64,000 bases of DNA from Gyromitra esculenta (lineage: Eukaryota; Ascomycota; Pezizomycetes; Pezizales; Discinaceae). The notes below the pieces were generated by a model that saw only the letters and a program-made list of their open reading frames with translations, did no database searches and was not told where the DNA came from. Positions 23,558 through 32,743 of this stretch are shown piece by piece. The stretch covers positions 1,488,001 to 1,552,000 of the forward strand of contig JBCAML010000011.1 of assembly GCA_038503075.1 (NCBI GenBank). The letters are read 5' to 3'. The stretch's first letter is position 1; every line of letters starts with the position of its first letter. The position numbers and the translations under genes are program-made.

Positions 23558-23753
23558 GCTACTTGCACGCTGGATATATATTAGGCTTATGTTAGCCATG
23601 GAGGGAATCTCTGGATTGAAATTTTCAGTTATATTTGTTTTATTTTTATTTTTGTCAGGAGGGTTGGGTCGATAAGGGTTTTGTTCACGCTATAACTTCG
23701 GTTGCATGTGATATTCTTGTACCATTTATAAAACAATGAAACAATGATTTAAC

Positions 23754-23787
23754 AAAAAAAAAAAAAAAAAATTACCTACATCTATCT
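23754..23787 (+). repeat. LINE poly(A) tail and 3' target-site duplication
   Basis: Eighteen adenines (23754-23771) are followed at once by TTACCTACATCTATCT (23772-23787), the exact copy of 12035-12050. This marks the 3' end of the LINE. Confidence 0.85.
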
Positions 23788-24345
23788 GGGAGGTGTTACG
23801 TCTTGTGCGGCACTTCTAGCGAGTATAGAACTCGATAACTAAGGTCTGCACTCGCTCAATTGCAAACCTGATACCATGTTAATACAGGTAGTATCATTGC
23901 TCGCGACCTGGTCTAACGTGCATAAAACTTTATAATACTATCCGAGTTGCCCCAGCTTATCCACAAGTCGTGTTAAGAATTGAAGAAAAGTATCAAGTGA
24001 GACTTTTAGTGAAGAGGTACGTCTGTCCGATGGTGGTGAACAGATACAGTTCACGATTAAAAAAAAAGGCCCATAGAGAAGATATCATAATATCATATTT
24101 TAGCTAATGAACAAAAGCCTAGATATACAATACAAAGCAATTGGGGAAAAAAAGCCGGGCCAGCCCGATTATTCCACTACTCTTTTACAAAAATTCCCAA
24201 TCACAAAAAAAAGCCCCTCTTAAAACCCCATAGTCCAACCCCTCCATCGATATCCATAGTCTTCGAAATTCCCTATACAAATCTATTTAAATATTAGTCT
24301 CCGAACTAAAGAAACAAGAATTAGTGTACTTCATACCCTAGACGC
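23788..24345. other. Intergenic, no gene seen
   Basis: Short spacer between the LINE insertion and the stop codon of the next minus-strand gene. It contains a run of eight A near 24060 and probably the 3' UTR of that gene. No coding signal is seen. Confidence 0.45.
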
Positions 24346-24714
24346 TTAAGCTGTCGCTGTCGCTGTCGGAACAGCAGTCTCAACCGGCGTAGCAACAGCA
24401 GAATCGGTAGCCACTGGAGCATCGGTAGCTACTGGAACAGCGGTAGCCACAGGGGCATCAGTCGCAGTGGCAACCGGAAGAGCAGTATCAGTTGGCATGG
24501 CCCCCATATGGTGATGGCAGTGATGGCCTGAAGGCATAGCACCGCTGGCAGCAGACAGCGACATGTGACCGTGGCAGTGATGGCCTGAAGGAAGAGCAGT
24601 GATGGCAATAGCATCCGCAGTAGTGACAGGAGTAGCCGTGTCTTGTGGGACTGGGACGGCGCCGGTGAAGGCGGCGAGGATGCTGGCGACGATGGCGAAG
24701 ATGTAGAATTGCAT
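24346..24714 (-). CDS. Small secreted His/Cys-rich protein
   Basis: Single exon, 122 aa. Residues 1-18 are a signal peptide (MQFYIFAIVASILAAFTG), ending before AVPVP. Two near-identical copies of a metal-ligand motif follow, PSGHHCHGHM and PSGHHCHHHM, spaced about 18 residues apart. The remainder is a low-complexity Ala/Val/Thr/Pro tail with repeats of PVAT, DAPVAT and similar units, which could be O-glycosylated. With four or five His around a single Cys, each motif could bind copper, zinc or nickel. No enzyme domain is present. The likely role is an extracellular metal-binding or cell-wall-associated protein, or an effector-like secreted protein; this is inferred from composition only. The upstream 5' region is purine-rich on the plus strand (24780-24970). 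Confidence 0.7.
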   Translation of the reverse strand: MQFYIFAIVASILAAFTGAVPVPQDTATPVTTADAIAITALPSGHHCHGHMSLSAASGAMPSGHHCHHHMGAMPTDTALPVATATDAPVATAVPVATDAPVATDSAVATPVETAVPTATATA

Positions 24715-27394
24715 TTTGATGGATGGATTAAATTGGGGGTGACGTGAGCTAGCACAGTCTCTGTGAGAATGTTAGCAGTGAAGTTGGATAGTGGGAATTT
24801 GAAAGAAGCTTACTTGAAGAATGGAGTTTAAAGGGGAAAGAAATAAAGAAGAGAAAGGAATAAGAAGGAGAGAAAGAAACAAGAAAAAAGAAAAAAGAAG
24901 TGAAGAGAAAAAGATGCAGTGGAAGAACGAATTGAATGAGCTGATGAACAGGAAAAAGAATTGAGGAAGGAATGGGCGGTTTATATGCTCTCTATTGAAT
25001 TCCCTCTGCTTCACCAACCTTGACGTCCCGAATCGCTCACGGTGTATCAATTCCCGAAGGGCATAAGTGCAACAACCGGCTAACTCGGCCCAGTCTGATA
25101 GTTGGGACAGAGCAGGGGGAAGTTTAGGCCTTGCTCGTAGACAAGCTTTCGGCTATTCATGACGCCTAGGCCTCGGAAGCGGTGATATGGAATCCTGGCA
25201 GCGTAGCGTACCCATAGATAGAGAGGCCTCCACCAGTGCGCGACACTCGCGCTGTCGGAAAACCCATAACATGTAGGGGCAATTCACAAATGAATGTTCC
25301 AGCAGCGTTCCGGGGCATAGTTCCCTGGTGTTCTTGCAACGAAAGGTAGGACCAATAGAAACTGGGGGGGTCTATACACACTACTAGCAGAATGAAACAA
25401 TCAGAATACCATTAGTACTTGCAATAATATCTCAATGCAGTAAGCTTCGGATGCCGATCTGCTGTGGAGAGAATTTAGTACGCTTCAAACTAATAATATT
25501 CTTACCGAGGTGGTACTACCGGTCCCCTATGCTAGTATCATGAATACATGTATATGTCTACCATGGATAGCAGGGTCTAGGGTAGGGGTAGCAGAAATTC
25601 TTGGAGTTGAGTGTTTAGCAACCGTTTCACTGACCCACAGCCAGCAAAGCGCAGCGCTAAGCTTTCCCTGAGGCTCAACGCCGAAGCTTAGCCTTTCCTG
25701 GCTAAGCGATCAGCCAGGAGTGTCATTTCCCTTGGCTTGAAACCTCGTCCACCCTTCGGTAGTAGCGGATACAACCCTATAGATCATGGATCAGCCATAC
25801 GCCAGTAGCACAGCAGTGTTTGGCATGGCAAGGCCATCTATCCCAGAATGCTGAAAGCCCATCTTAATACAGGACTCTCCCTATGCCAGAATCTAGCCTT
25901 GATAGACAGCACGTTACTAATCCCCTTCCTCGCGTCGAGTTTACTTCACTATAGAATCACGGTGCGTCAACCCCCCAGTATTTTACGTTTCAACGCTCTC
26001 GGCAGTATTGCCCCCCGTGGAAGCCAAGGAGGCTGTTTCGATCCCACAGCCGGTCGGTAACACCGTATAGCACCGTGACAGGAGTGAATTTCAACACTAC
26101 ACTAATCTCGGGCTCCAGTAGCGAGGGCTCTGCACCAATATTAGAGCTTCCTGCTAAGCTAGCTTCGAGCTATTGTCCTAACAAAGAGCGGTTTACGTAA
26201 CTGAATATCAACTCTAACGATGATTTGGAAAATGTGTATATCCATAGGCCAAGACAAGCTATGTAGTGAAACTACAAAGGAAAGGGGAGGTGTACGTAGT
26301 GTACGCACGCATTGAGCTTCAAGAACCTCATGCAGCGCTTCTAAACTGAAAACATATGTACAACACGTATCTACAGCTAACATTATTGTGTAGGCAAGCG
26401 CTTATACATATTTTTCTGTCACTTCAGCTTAATCTCAAACGTCATTGTTGTAGTTATTGTTGTCGCTGCTGTTAGTTTTCACATCTGCCGTTCCATGCGT
26501 AAATCGTCGCATGAGTTCTCACTCGATTTGTAATGGATTTTTTTTTAGATCTAGATAGACACAAGTTACCAGTTTCAAACCGCGTAGAAAATTCTCACGA
26601 TTCCCGGAAGAACGGGAAGATGCGAAACACTAACGGGGGGGAAAAAAAATAACAAGAAAGGTCTATTAACAGCCGTGCTGTTGGTATTCGCAGTTTAATA
26701 AAGGAACTTGTTACCTTAAAGATTCAACATAGGTTAGTAGGATAAAACATTACCTAGTCTCGAAATACCGATTTAAACTATTTCCTACACTGTGAAATGA
26801 CTATTCTTGAGACCAAAATTGGCCTGGTAAGATGATAAATACGAGTCTAAAAGCATGGCTGATCACTCGCGCTTACATAAGGGATTCCGTTATCTCAATC
26901 CCATTATAATAGATCCAGTAGCTTCGCCTCCTAAAAAAAACTCCGCAGCTGAAACTGAGGGGCTTAGGTAAAAAAAATCGATTGGCAGGGTGAGGCTGCG
27001 CTCGCCAGAATCGACGAATCAATTTCGGCCGCGTTATGGGGAATAATTCGTTATTTACACGTTGTAGATAGCAGTATCTCAGGGTTGGAGTGGAGTGAGC
27101 CCGTTCTCGCTCCCGGTATTCTAACACCGGGAGGTAGGATTTTTTTTCGCTCTCGTATCTGTGTCCGTGCCTTGCAGTAGTCTGATAATAAGAATTTCCT
27201 GAATTTTTTCTCTTCTTTAGAAACAGAAACAAAATAGATGAACATGTATACTCCGTGCCATGATGATATCTCCCGAGCCCCCTTTAGAAATACAAATTAG
27301 CCCTCCAAAAAAACCAACGTGTGCAATTTTGATCCCTCAAACAGTGTGTTTTTAATCTAGCTGTCAACTTGTTCATGCCTCTGTAATTCCTTCT
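24715..27394. other. Intergenic, no gene seen
   Basis: 2.7 kb between two minus-strand genes. 24820-24970 is strongly purine-rich on the plus strand and lies in the promoter or 5' UTR of the small secreted gene. Short frames near 25166, 25848, 26159 and 26873 lack domains and are treated as noise. A G7A8 run lies near 26640. Confidence 0.45.
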
Positions 27395-28620
27395 TTACAA
27401 CTCCTTCCGAATCTCAGAATTGGATGAGTTTGCCGTCTCATCTTTCTTCAAACTCCTGATGTTGAGCCTGTCTAATGTCCCAAGTTCGAGTTTCATGAAC
27501 TCATGTTTGTTTCGCCAGACTACCTGGCTTTCCGCGAATTCTGGAGTGAATTGGTGCGCAGGTGGTACTGGGTCGGTCACTTTCGTGATGAGGTACTGTA
27601 TCCATTCTTATTAGCGACACTTCTCCACACTCTAATCGTTAGGATATCTATACCGCGGTGCTAGCCTCTGCAATACCATAGATCAACACACCCAACCATG
27701 GCACTTTGATCAATAGATAGAACCCAAACCCAAACCCAAACAACAACCCCTCACGATCTCGGAACCATTTTCGTCTCTGCTCAGACGTGAACTTTATCCG
27801 TGAAAAGTACGGTTCAAGGAGCTCCCTCATGAGCCCGCGGCTCGCAAAGTATCCCTGCAGGAACACAACCATCCAGCGTCTCGGCAGGAATATTCCCATG
27901 CCAAATATAACTGCGGCTGGGGTGGTGCCGACAGCCGCATTGAACGAGTAGAACGACACAGCAGGGAGAACGAATCTACCGACAACGGGCGTGAAGGATA
28001 GACAATACACGAGCAGCGAAATACCGGCCCGTCTGAAGTAACGCTGGAGAAACATAGCGACTGGATTCTTACCTCCCGTTGGGGGTGCGGCTTTGTAGCT
28101 TTTGAGGTTCGGATAATAGCGGCCTCTTAGAGTACTTGGGTCTTCCGACGCGTGTTTGGCCATGTAGGTTCTGTCAACCCAGTCCAGAGATTGCATAAAC
28201 CTGTGTGCACCGGCTTTTGTTAAAAACCACAACACTTCAAAAAGCCGCTAGCCAGATGCCTCTCTCGTGGCTAGAGGGCAAAACAACTTACATATCGTCC
28301 AGCGTAGGCGTAACGTATCTCATCAGCTGCATCAAAAAGAATGGCACCTGCAACACACTCTCCTCCGCAAACTGCAATACTGACAGCGTTTTTTCCGCAC
28401 CCGATGTATCTGCAACCAACCCAACAATAGCTAGGGCAATTTTGATCAGAAACACCGGTGCCATGACGATTATGCGGATAGCAACGCCAACCACAACGGC
28501 AATAGCGGCTTGCCGGTAGTGTTCCGAGTGAAAGAGAGCGGGATTCTGCAGCGCCCGGTAGGCGCCGACGATGGTGAGTTGTGCCCCACGAAGGATAGCG
28601 TTGGGGTCAAAGTTGGACAT
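27395..28620 (-). CDS. UsgS-like transmembrane protein
   Basis: Three exons join in frame: 28620-28292, 28200-27654 and 27595-27395, giving 358 aa. The start is the ATG of MSNFDPNAILRGAQLT, the conserved opening of the family; an ATG upstream in the same frame gives a non-conserved extension. Hydrophobic segments include about residues 34-70 (AAIAVVVGVAIRIIVMAP), a segment around LLVYCLSFTPVVGRFVLPAVSF, one around GTTPAAVIFGMGIFLP, and a last one around FGFYLLIKVPWLGVLIYGIAEAS. Conserved blocks VPFFLMQLMRYVTPTLDD and RELLEPYFSRIKFTSEQ are easily recognised from filamentous-fungal proteins annotated as transmembrane protein UsgS. The biochemical role is unknown. The C-terminus (ESQVVWRNKHEFMKLEL) is soluble. 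Confidence 0.88.
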
Positions 28621-30064
28621 TGTTGCAGTTTGTGTGGGATCGAGCCCTGGAGCTGTCGTGGTTATGGTGTTGAGGTTAAGGCGAGGATCGAGTCGTCGTG
28701 TCACATGTCTTGGGAGCCTACTAATCATACGTCATGTATGCGCCAAGCCCGAAACCCTCACGGGGAATCACTCGCTATGTGACGTGGCCAAGCTGCACGA
28801 GGAATCACTCGTTCTAAACTCTCAAGGTCTTCGGCCGTGGTTTTTAAATTGGTTCAAGTCCATGGAATGGCTTCTCTGGGAACTGAGGCGAGGTTGCTCT
28901 GATAAGGGAAAGCCAAAATTACGCACATGTTGGTTTGGATGGTCGATTCTACTGTATGTATTTGGTGTTGGTGAAAGAAGTCTCATCTTCACGTCTAACG
29001 TACCTCTGGCAAATAATCAATGTTTTACGGCAGCCCTGTTGGCTATTGACATATACAAGTCCTAGCACACAGTCTACAGCCAACGTCGAGCATCGCTGAA
29101 ATTATCCACCCCAAGGCCACTCTGTGAACATTTGCTTGAATGGGTAAAGGGTACATGTACTCAGATACCGCATAAAGAACGTAAAAATACACGTTCTAGG
29201 TCGGGATTTCTAGTTGGCTGGATCTAGCTATGTCGATTTACAGATTGATCAACCTGATATCTTTGGCTTTAGGTTCTTCATGATGTATCTAAGCCCTTGC
29301 CAAGCTTTAAGGATGTATGCGACTTTCTAGCCATTCTTGCTAAGGCTAAACACACCACGAGGCTTGGCTAATGAGTACCTGTACTCCCGTATAAATTTTT
29401 TTGGGGCTATGGATCCGGACAGACCAAGAAAGGAGAGTAGCTCGATCTATGTTGGGGCTACATGTGGAGGCCTAGGGGTGTGTGCATTTTGTTAGGTTTT
29501 TGATCAGCGTACCCATGTTAATTTGGGTTTAGGGATGGTTTGTGGGGCCAAAGGATTAAGAGTGGAGATGATTTACTCTGCTCTTGAAATAGGTGAATTT
29601 TATTAACATTTATGCTGTGCTTAATGATATTTTAATAGTGGTAATGATGGAATATCACTCGCTGCTAAAGGATCATTAAACCGTACTCGCTAATTATAAT
29701 TGGTAAAGTCATCTTTATGAAGTCTGTTATTTTATTGTAAGATTGAATAATACTTTGTTCCAATAACTACATGTACATGATCTATGGGGAAAAAGTAATT
29801 TTTGCTGAACCTAGAGATAACAAGTCTACATGGACTGGCCAGTCGTAAAGTATGGGCACTAAAATGGTCAAATAGCAGTACCGGTAAATAATAGCTAGAA
29901 CCACCTGAAGAAAAAAAAAAAAAAACCAAGAGATCTGGAAGTAATAATAAATATGTAATTTCTCGCACTTAAGCACAACAGCCACACCATCTTCTTCGTA
30001 AAACCCGAACTACATCCACTCCTCAGGCACTCCACTCCTCAGGCACTCCATTTATCCGCCTCAT
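28621..30064. other. Intergenic with one MITE
   Basis: This stretch holds the promoter of the UsgS-like gene, including a direct repeat of 'ggaatcactcg' at about 28759 and 28801, a MITE at 29171-29282, and the 3' flank of the Reb1-like gene. A 16-bp unit, tccactcctcaggcac, is tandemly duplicated at 30015-30046. No other gene is seen. Confidence 0.5.
29171..29282 (+). mobile_element. MITE, family G copy
   Basis: About 112 bp with imperfect terminal inverted repeats (cataaagaacgtaaaa and tttaggttcttcatg). It aligns along its whole length with the reverse complement of 47734-47845, including the shared core 'ttggctggatctagctat'. Confidence 0.65.
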
Positions 30065-32743
30065 CTACACACCCAACCTCCTTCTTAATTCCCTCTCAGT
30101 TTCTCCCTCCATATCCAAAGCCGACACTTGTTCCTTCATTCTTTGTTCCCCCTCCACCCTCCCTTTCTCTGCATTCGCTGCCGCAACAGCAGCCTGCGCA
30201 ATTAAGATGGCCTCTCCGGCTGTCTTCTCTAATTCTTGCTGAATCCCGTGTCCTCCTCCCTGTACACCTTGACCTACTCCACCCTGCCCAATCAACGCCG
30301 GATCTACCATCGCCATCCCCTCCAACTCATGTGGCACATACTGCCCAGAAATCCCCATCGTTGCCACTGGCGCTGGGTTATGTGCTGGCACGGCAACATG
30401 GTTTAGATAGTTTCCGGAATACAAAGGATCCTCGTATCCGCTCGGTTGTCCTGGATCCACATCTGCATCTGGCTGGAACCTCATACCCTTAACTCCTTCC
30501 GGCTGCGCCTCCAGCTCTGCAATCAGTCTCCCGACCATTTCCCCGAGTGGTAGCCGGCGATGTGGTAGGCTCGTTCGAAGTGCTTTATATGCCTTCTCGA
30601 GATCACGCGCCGCCCAGATGGAATCAGGCTCGGCGATGGATTCCCAGTTGATACTACGCTCCTCGCGCGCGCCGCTATCACGAATACGGGAGAGGAGCCA
30701 GAGTCTATCGCCAACAAGCATATCCTCGAATGCGACGCGCGGCTTGCGTTTACGCCAGCCGGCGGTCTTGGTGACGGGGGCGACGGCAACGCTATTACCG
30801 AGTAGTCGTGCTTTCTGTTGCTTCATCTTATTCCACTTATAGCGGCACTGGATACGAGAGCGCTTATTGCTCATCAGCTCCGAGATGCTAGTCCAATTGA
30901 TATCTTCCTCGCCACTAATATCGCCGGGCTGATCGAGATCAACGTCCTCGATGTCGCCTGGCGCAACATCCACTCCCGCGCTCTGACCATCGCCTCCTCC
31001 TGCCCTCCGTGCTCTGATCCCGCCGAGGACCTCTTTCAGCACTCTGCGGAGCTCGCCTTCCTCTTCTTCGCCCCAACGGTCGCGCCCGCGACCTTCGCCA
31101 CACTTGACATAGTTCCTCCAGCGGTCGCGACAGTCTTCGCCCATGCGGCCCATGGCGTCGCCCACGTCTTTCCAGGAGCTACCTTTCTCTGCAACCTGGC
31201 GTGCGAGCTCCTCGTCTTCTTCAGCAGTCCACTTCGCGCGCTGCTGGAACACGTGGTAGGAGCGGCGCACGTGTTTGTAGATACTCGCGCGGGAGCGTTG
31301 CGGGAGGACGCTGCAGACAGACTCCCAAAAGTCATCTTTCTTGCGGTCGTTGGACCACACCCGCGTGCATAGGTCGCTATGTGAGAGTGCATGCTGTGCC
31401 ATGTATCCATGTAAATGTGTATCGATCGCGTGGCGCTCCTCAAGGGTGAAGGTGCCGCCAGCGCCTGTGGACGGTGAGGTAGCTGTGGTGAGGGAGCCGG
31501 AGATAGTGAGGGGCTTGCGGTTGCGGGGAGCACGTTTCGTGGTGGTTTTAGTGGGCGGCGAAAGAACCTTTTCGGTGGGGAGGCGACGCTTTTTCTTAGA
31601 CTTATGGGAGTCGGGTTCAGAAGGATCGAAGACGTCAAGTGATGCGGCGGCAGCGGCGGCGGCAGCTGCAGTGGCTTCGTCGAGTTCGCGGAGAGCCGGG
31701 TCGACTAGCTTGTTGGCGTCATCGACATCCGCTGCGCGTTTGCGCTTGTAGGTGTTTTTGCCGGACTTGGCCTTGCGCGGGGTGGTGGTCAGTGCTGCGA
31801 GATCGTGCTCGAGCATGTGTTCGGCGCTGACGTCTCCGTCGAGGGTGTTTGTGAAATGGAGGTTGTCTTCCATGAGTACGTCCTGGAGGTCAGGGACGGA
31901 AGTGGGAGGGGGAGGAGCGTGTTTCGACATGTGTGCCGCGAGATGCTGGGAAATGATACGGTCACTGTCGGGAATCTCGTGCTCAAGGTGTTGGTGCTGG
32001 TGAGCGATTGACTGCTGAAGGGTTACATCATGGTCGACCTGATGTGGGAGTTCCATGGGAGGAGGTGAAGGTGAGGCCGGGACCTGTGTATCATGCTCTT
32101 GACTGTGGCCTTGATCCTGAGGTTCAGAGGGGGGGAGTGAATTGTGTCTTGATTTCTTCTTTTTGTGGTGTTTGGGTTTTTTCCTCCTTTTTTGAGAAGA
32201 TTCTCCATCTTGATCATCATCCATTGCTTCCTGAGTGGGTTCTGGGGAAACGAGAGCTTCAGCAGCGTCGTCAACGACCACATCCTCATCAGCAGCAACA
32301 GGGGCCTCTGCAGGAAGTCCCTTGTTAAGTGCCAACAATGCCTGTGCAGACTCCTCCTCCTGGCTAGTTTGGCGATTCTTCTTCTTGCGTCTTGGCTTCT
32401 CACCTGCGACGGCGATGGTTGTGGTTGCGGCGGGGATCTCCGCTGTCGTCGTTGTCTCCTCAATGATCGCGTCTGGGGCTGCATCTGCAGCAACAGCAAC
32501 AGCAGCAGCAGCAGGGCTCTTCACGCGTTCCTTGTCTTTGCTCCGTTTCTTCTTACGTTTCTTCCTCGGCTCGCCCGTCTGGGAGTCGGCAGCAGTGGCA
32601 AGGTCATTCTCGTCTCCATGGAGCTCGGTAGCAGGAGGGGCATCGTTGGCTTCACCACCGTCAGCCTGGTCGGCGTTGGTATATTTCTCGTGATCTTGGC
32701 TACCGTCGTCCGGCTGCGAGTGGGAATTGCCCATGGAGGGCAT
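30065..32743 (-). CDS. Myb-domain DNA-binding protein, Reb1/TTF-I-like
   Basis: Single open frame of 892 aa; an internal ATG three codons in (MGNSHSQ) is an alternative start. The N-terminal half is acidic and low-complexity, with several basic clusters typical of nuclear localisation signals (PRKKRKKKRSKDKERVK, KPRRKKKNR, KRRKKPKHHKKKKSR) and poly-Ala tracts. About 425-500 is a conserved pre-Myb region (THLHGYMAQHALSHSDLC, VLPQRSRASIYKHVRR). Myb/SANT repeat 1 is about 501-550 (KWTAEEDEELARQVAEKGSSWKDVG, RDRWRNYV). A second lies at about 554-640 (INWTSISELM, RIQCRYKWNKM). A third degenerate repeat is at about 670-730. This architecture matches fungal Reb1 and mammalian TTF-I, which bind rDNA terminators to stop RNA polymerase I and also act at promoters. 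Assignment to this class is strong; orthology to Reb1 itself is likely. Confidence 0.82.
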   Translation of the reverse strand: MPSMGNSHSQPDDGSQDHEKYTNADQADGGEANDAPPATELHGDENDLATAADSQTGEPRKKRKKKRSKDKERVKSPAAAAVAVAADAAPDAIIEETTTTAEIPAATTTIAVAGEKPRRKKKNRQTSQEEESAQALLALNKGLPAEAPVAADEDVVVDDAAEALVSPEPTQEAMDDDQDGESSQKRRKKPKHHKKKKSRHNSLPPSEPQDQGHSQEHDTQVPASPSPPPMELPHQVDHDVTLQQSIAHQHQHLEHEIPDSDRIISQHLAAHMSKHAPPPPTSVPDLQDVLMEDNLHFTNTLDGDVSAEHMLEHDLAALTTTPRKAKSGKNTYKRKRAADVDDANKLVDPALRELDEATAAAAAAAAASLDVFDPSEPDSHKSKKKRRLPTEKVLSPPTKTTTKRAPRNRKPLTISGSLTTATSPSTGAGGTFTLEERHAIDTHLHGYMAQHALSHSDLCTRVWSNDRKKDDFWESVCSVLPQRSRASIYKHVRRSYHVFQQRAKWTAEEDEELARQVAEKGSSWKDVGDAMGRMGEDCRDRWRNYVKCGEGRGRDRWGEEEEGELRRVLKEVLGGIRARRAGGGDGQSAGVDVAPGDIEDVDLDQPGDISGEEDINWTSISELMSNKRSRIQCRYKWNKMKQQKARLLGNSVAVAPVTKTAGWRKRKPRVAFEDMLVGDRLWLLSRIRDSGAREERSINWESIAEPDSIWAARDLEKAYKALRTSLPHRRLPLGEMVGRLIAELEAQPEGVKGMRFQPDADVDPGQPSGYEDPLYSGNYLNHVAVPAHNPAPVATMGISGQYVPHELEGMAMVDPALIGQGGVGQGVQGGGHGIQQELEKTAGEAILIAQAAVAAANAEKGRVEGEQRMKEQVSALDMEGETERELRRRLGV

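Larger units (their letters stand above)
12051..23771 (+). mobile_element. Tad-like LINE, disrupted by a nested Gypsy element
   Basis: This non-LTR retrotransposon runs from just after the 16-bp duplication to a poly(A) tail at 23754-23771. ORF1 (gag-like with zinc knuckles) is at 12177-13687. ORF2 begins at 13691 with an endonuclease domain, then decays. A reverse-transcriptase YVDD box is recognisable near 15530. The ORF2 C-terminus reappears at 23336-23557 after the Gypsy insertion. Most of the reverse transcriptase thumb and downstream domains (over 1 kb) is missing between 15599 and 23336. The element is not functional. Confidence 0.88.
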
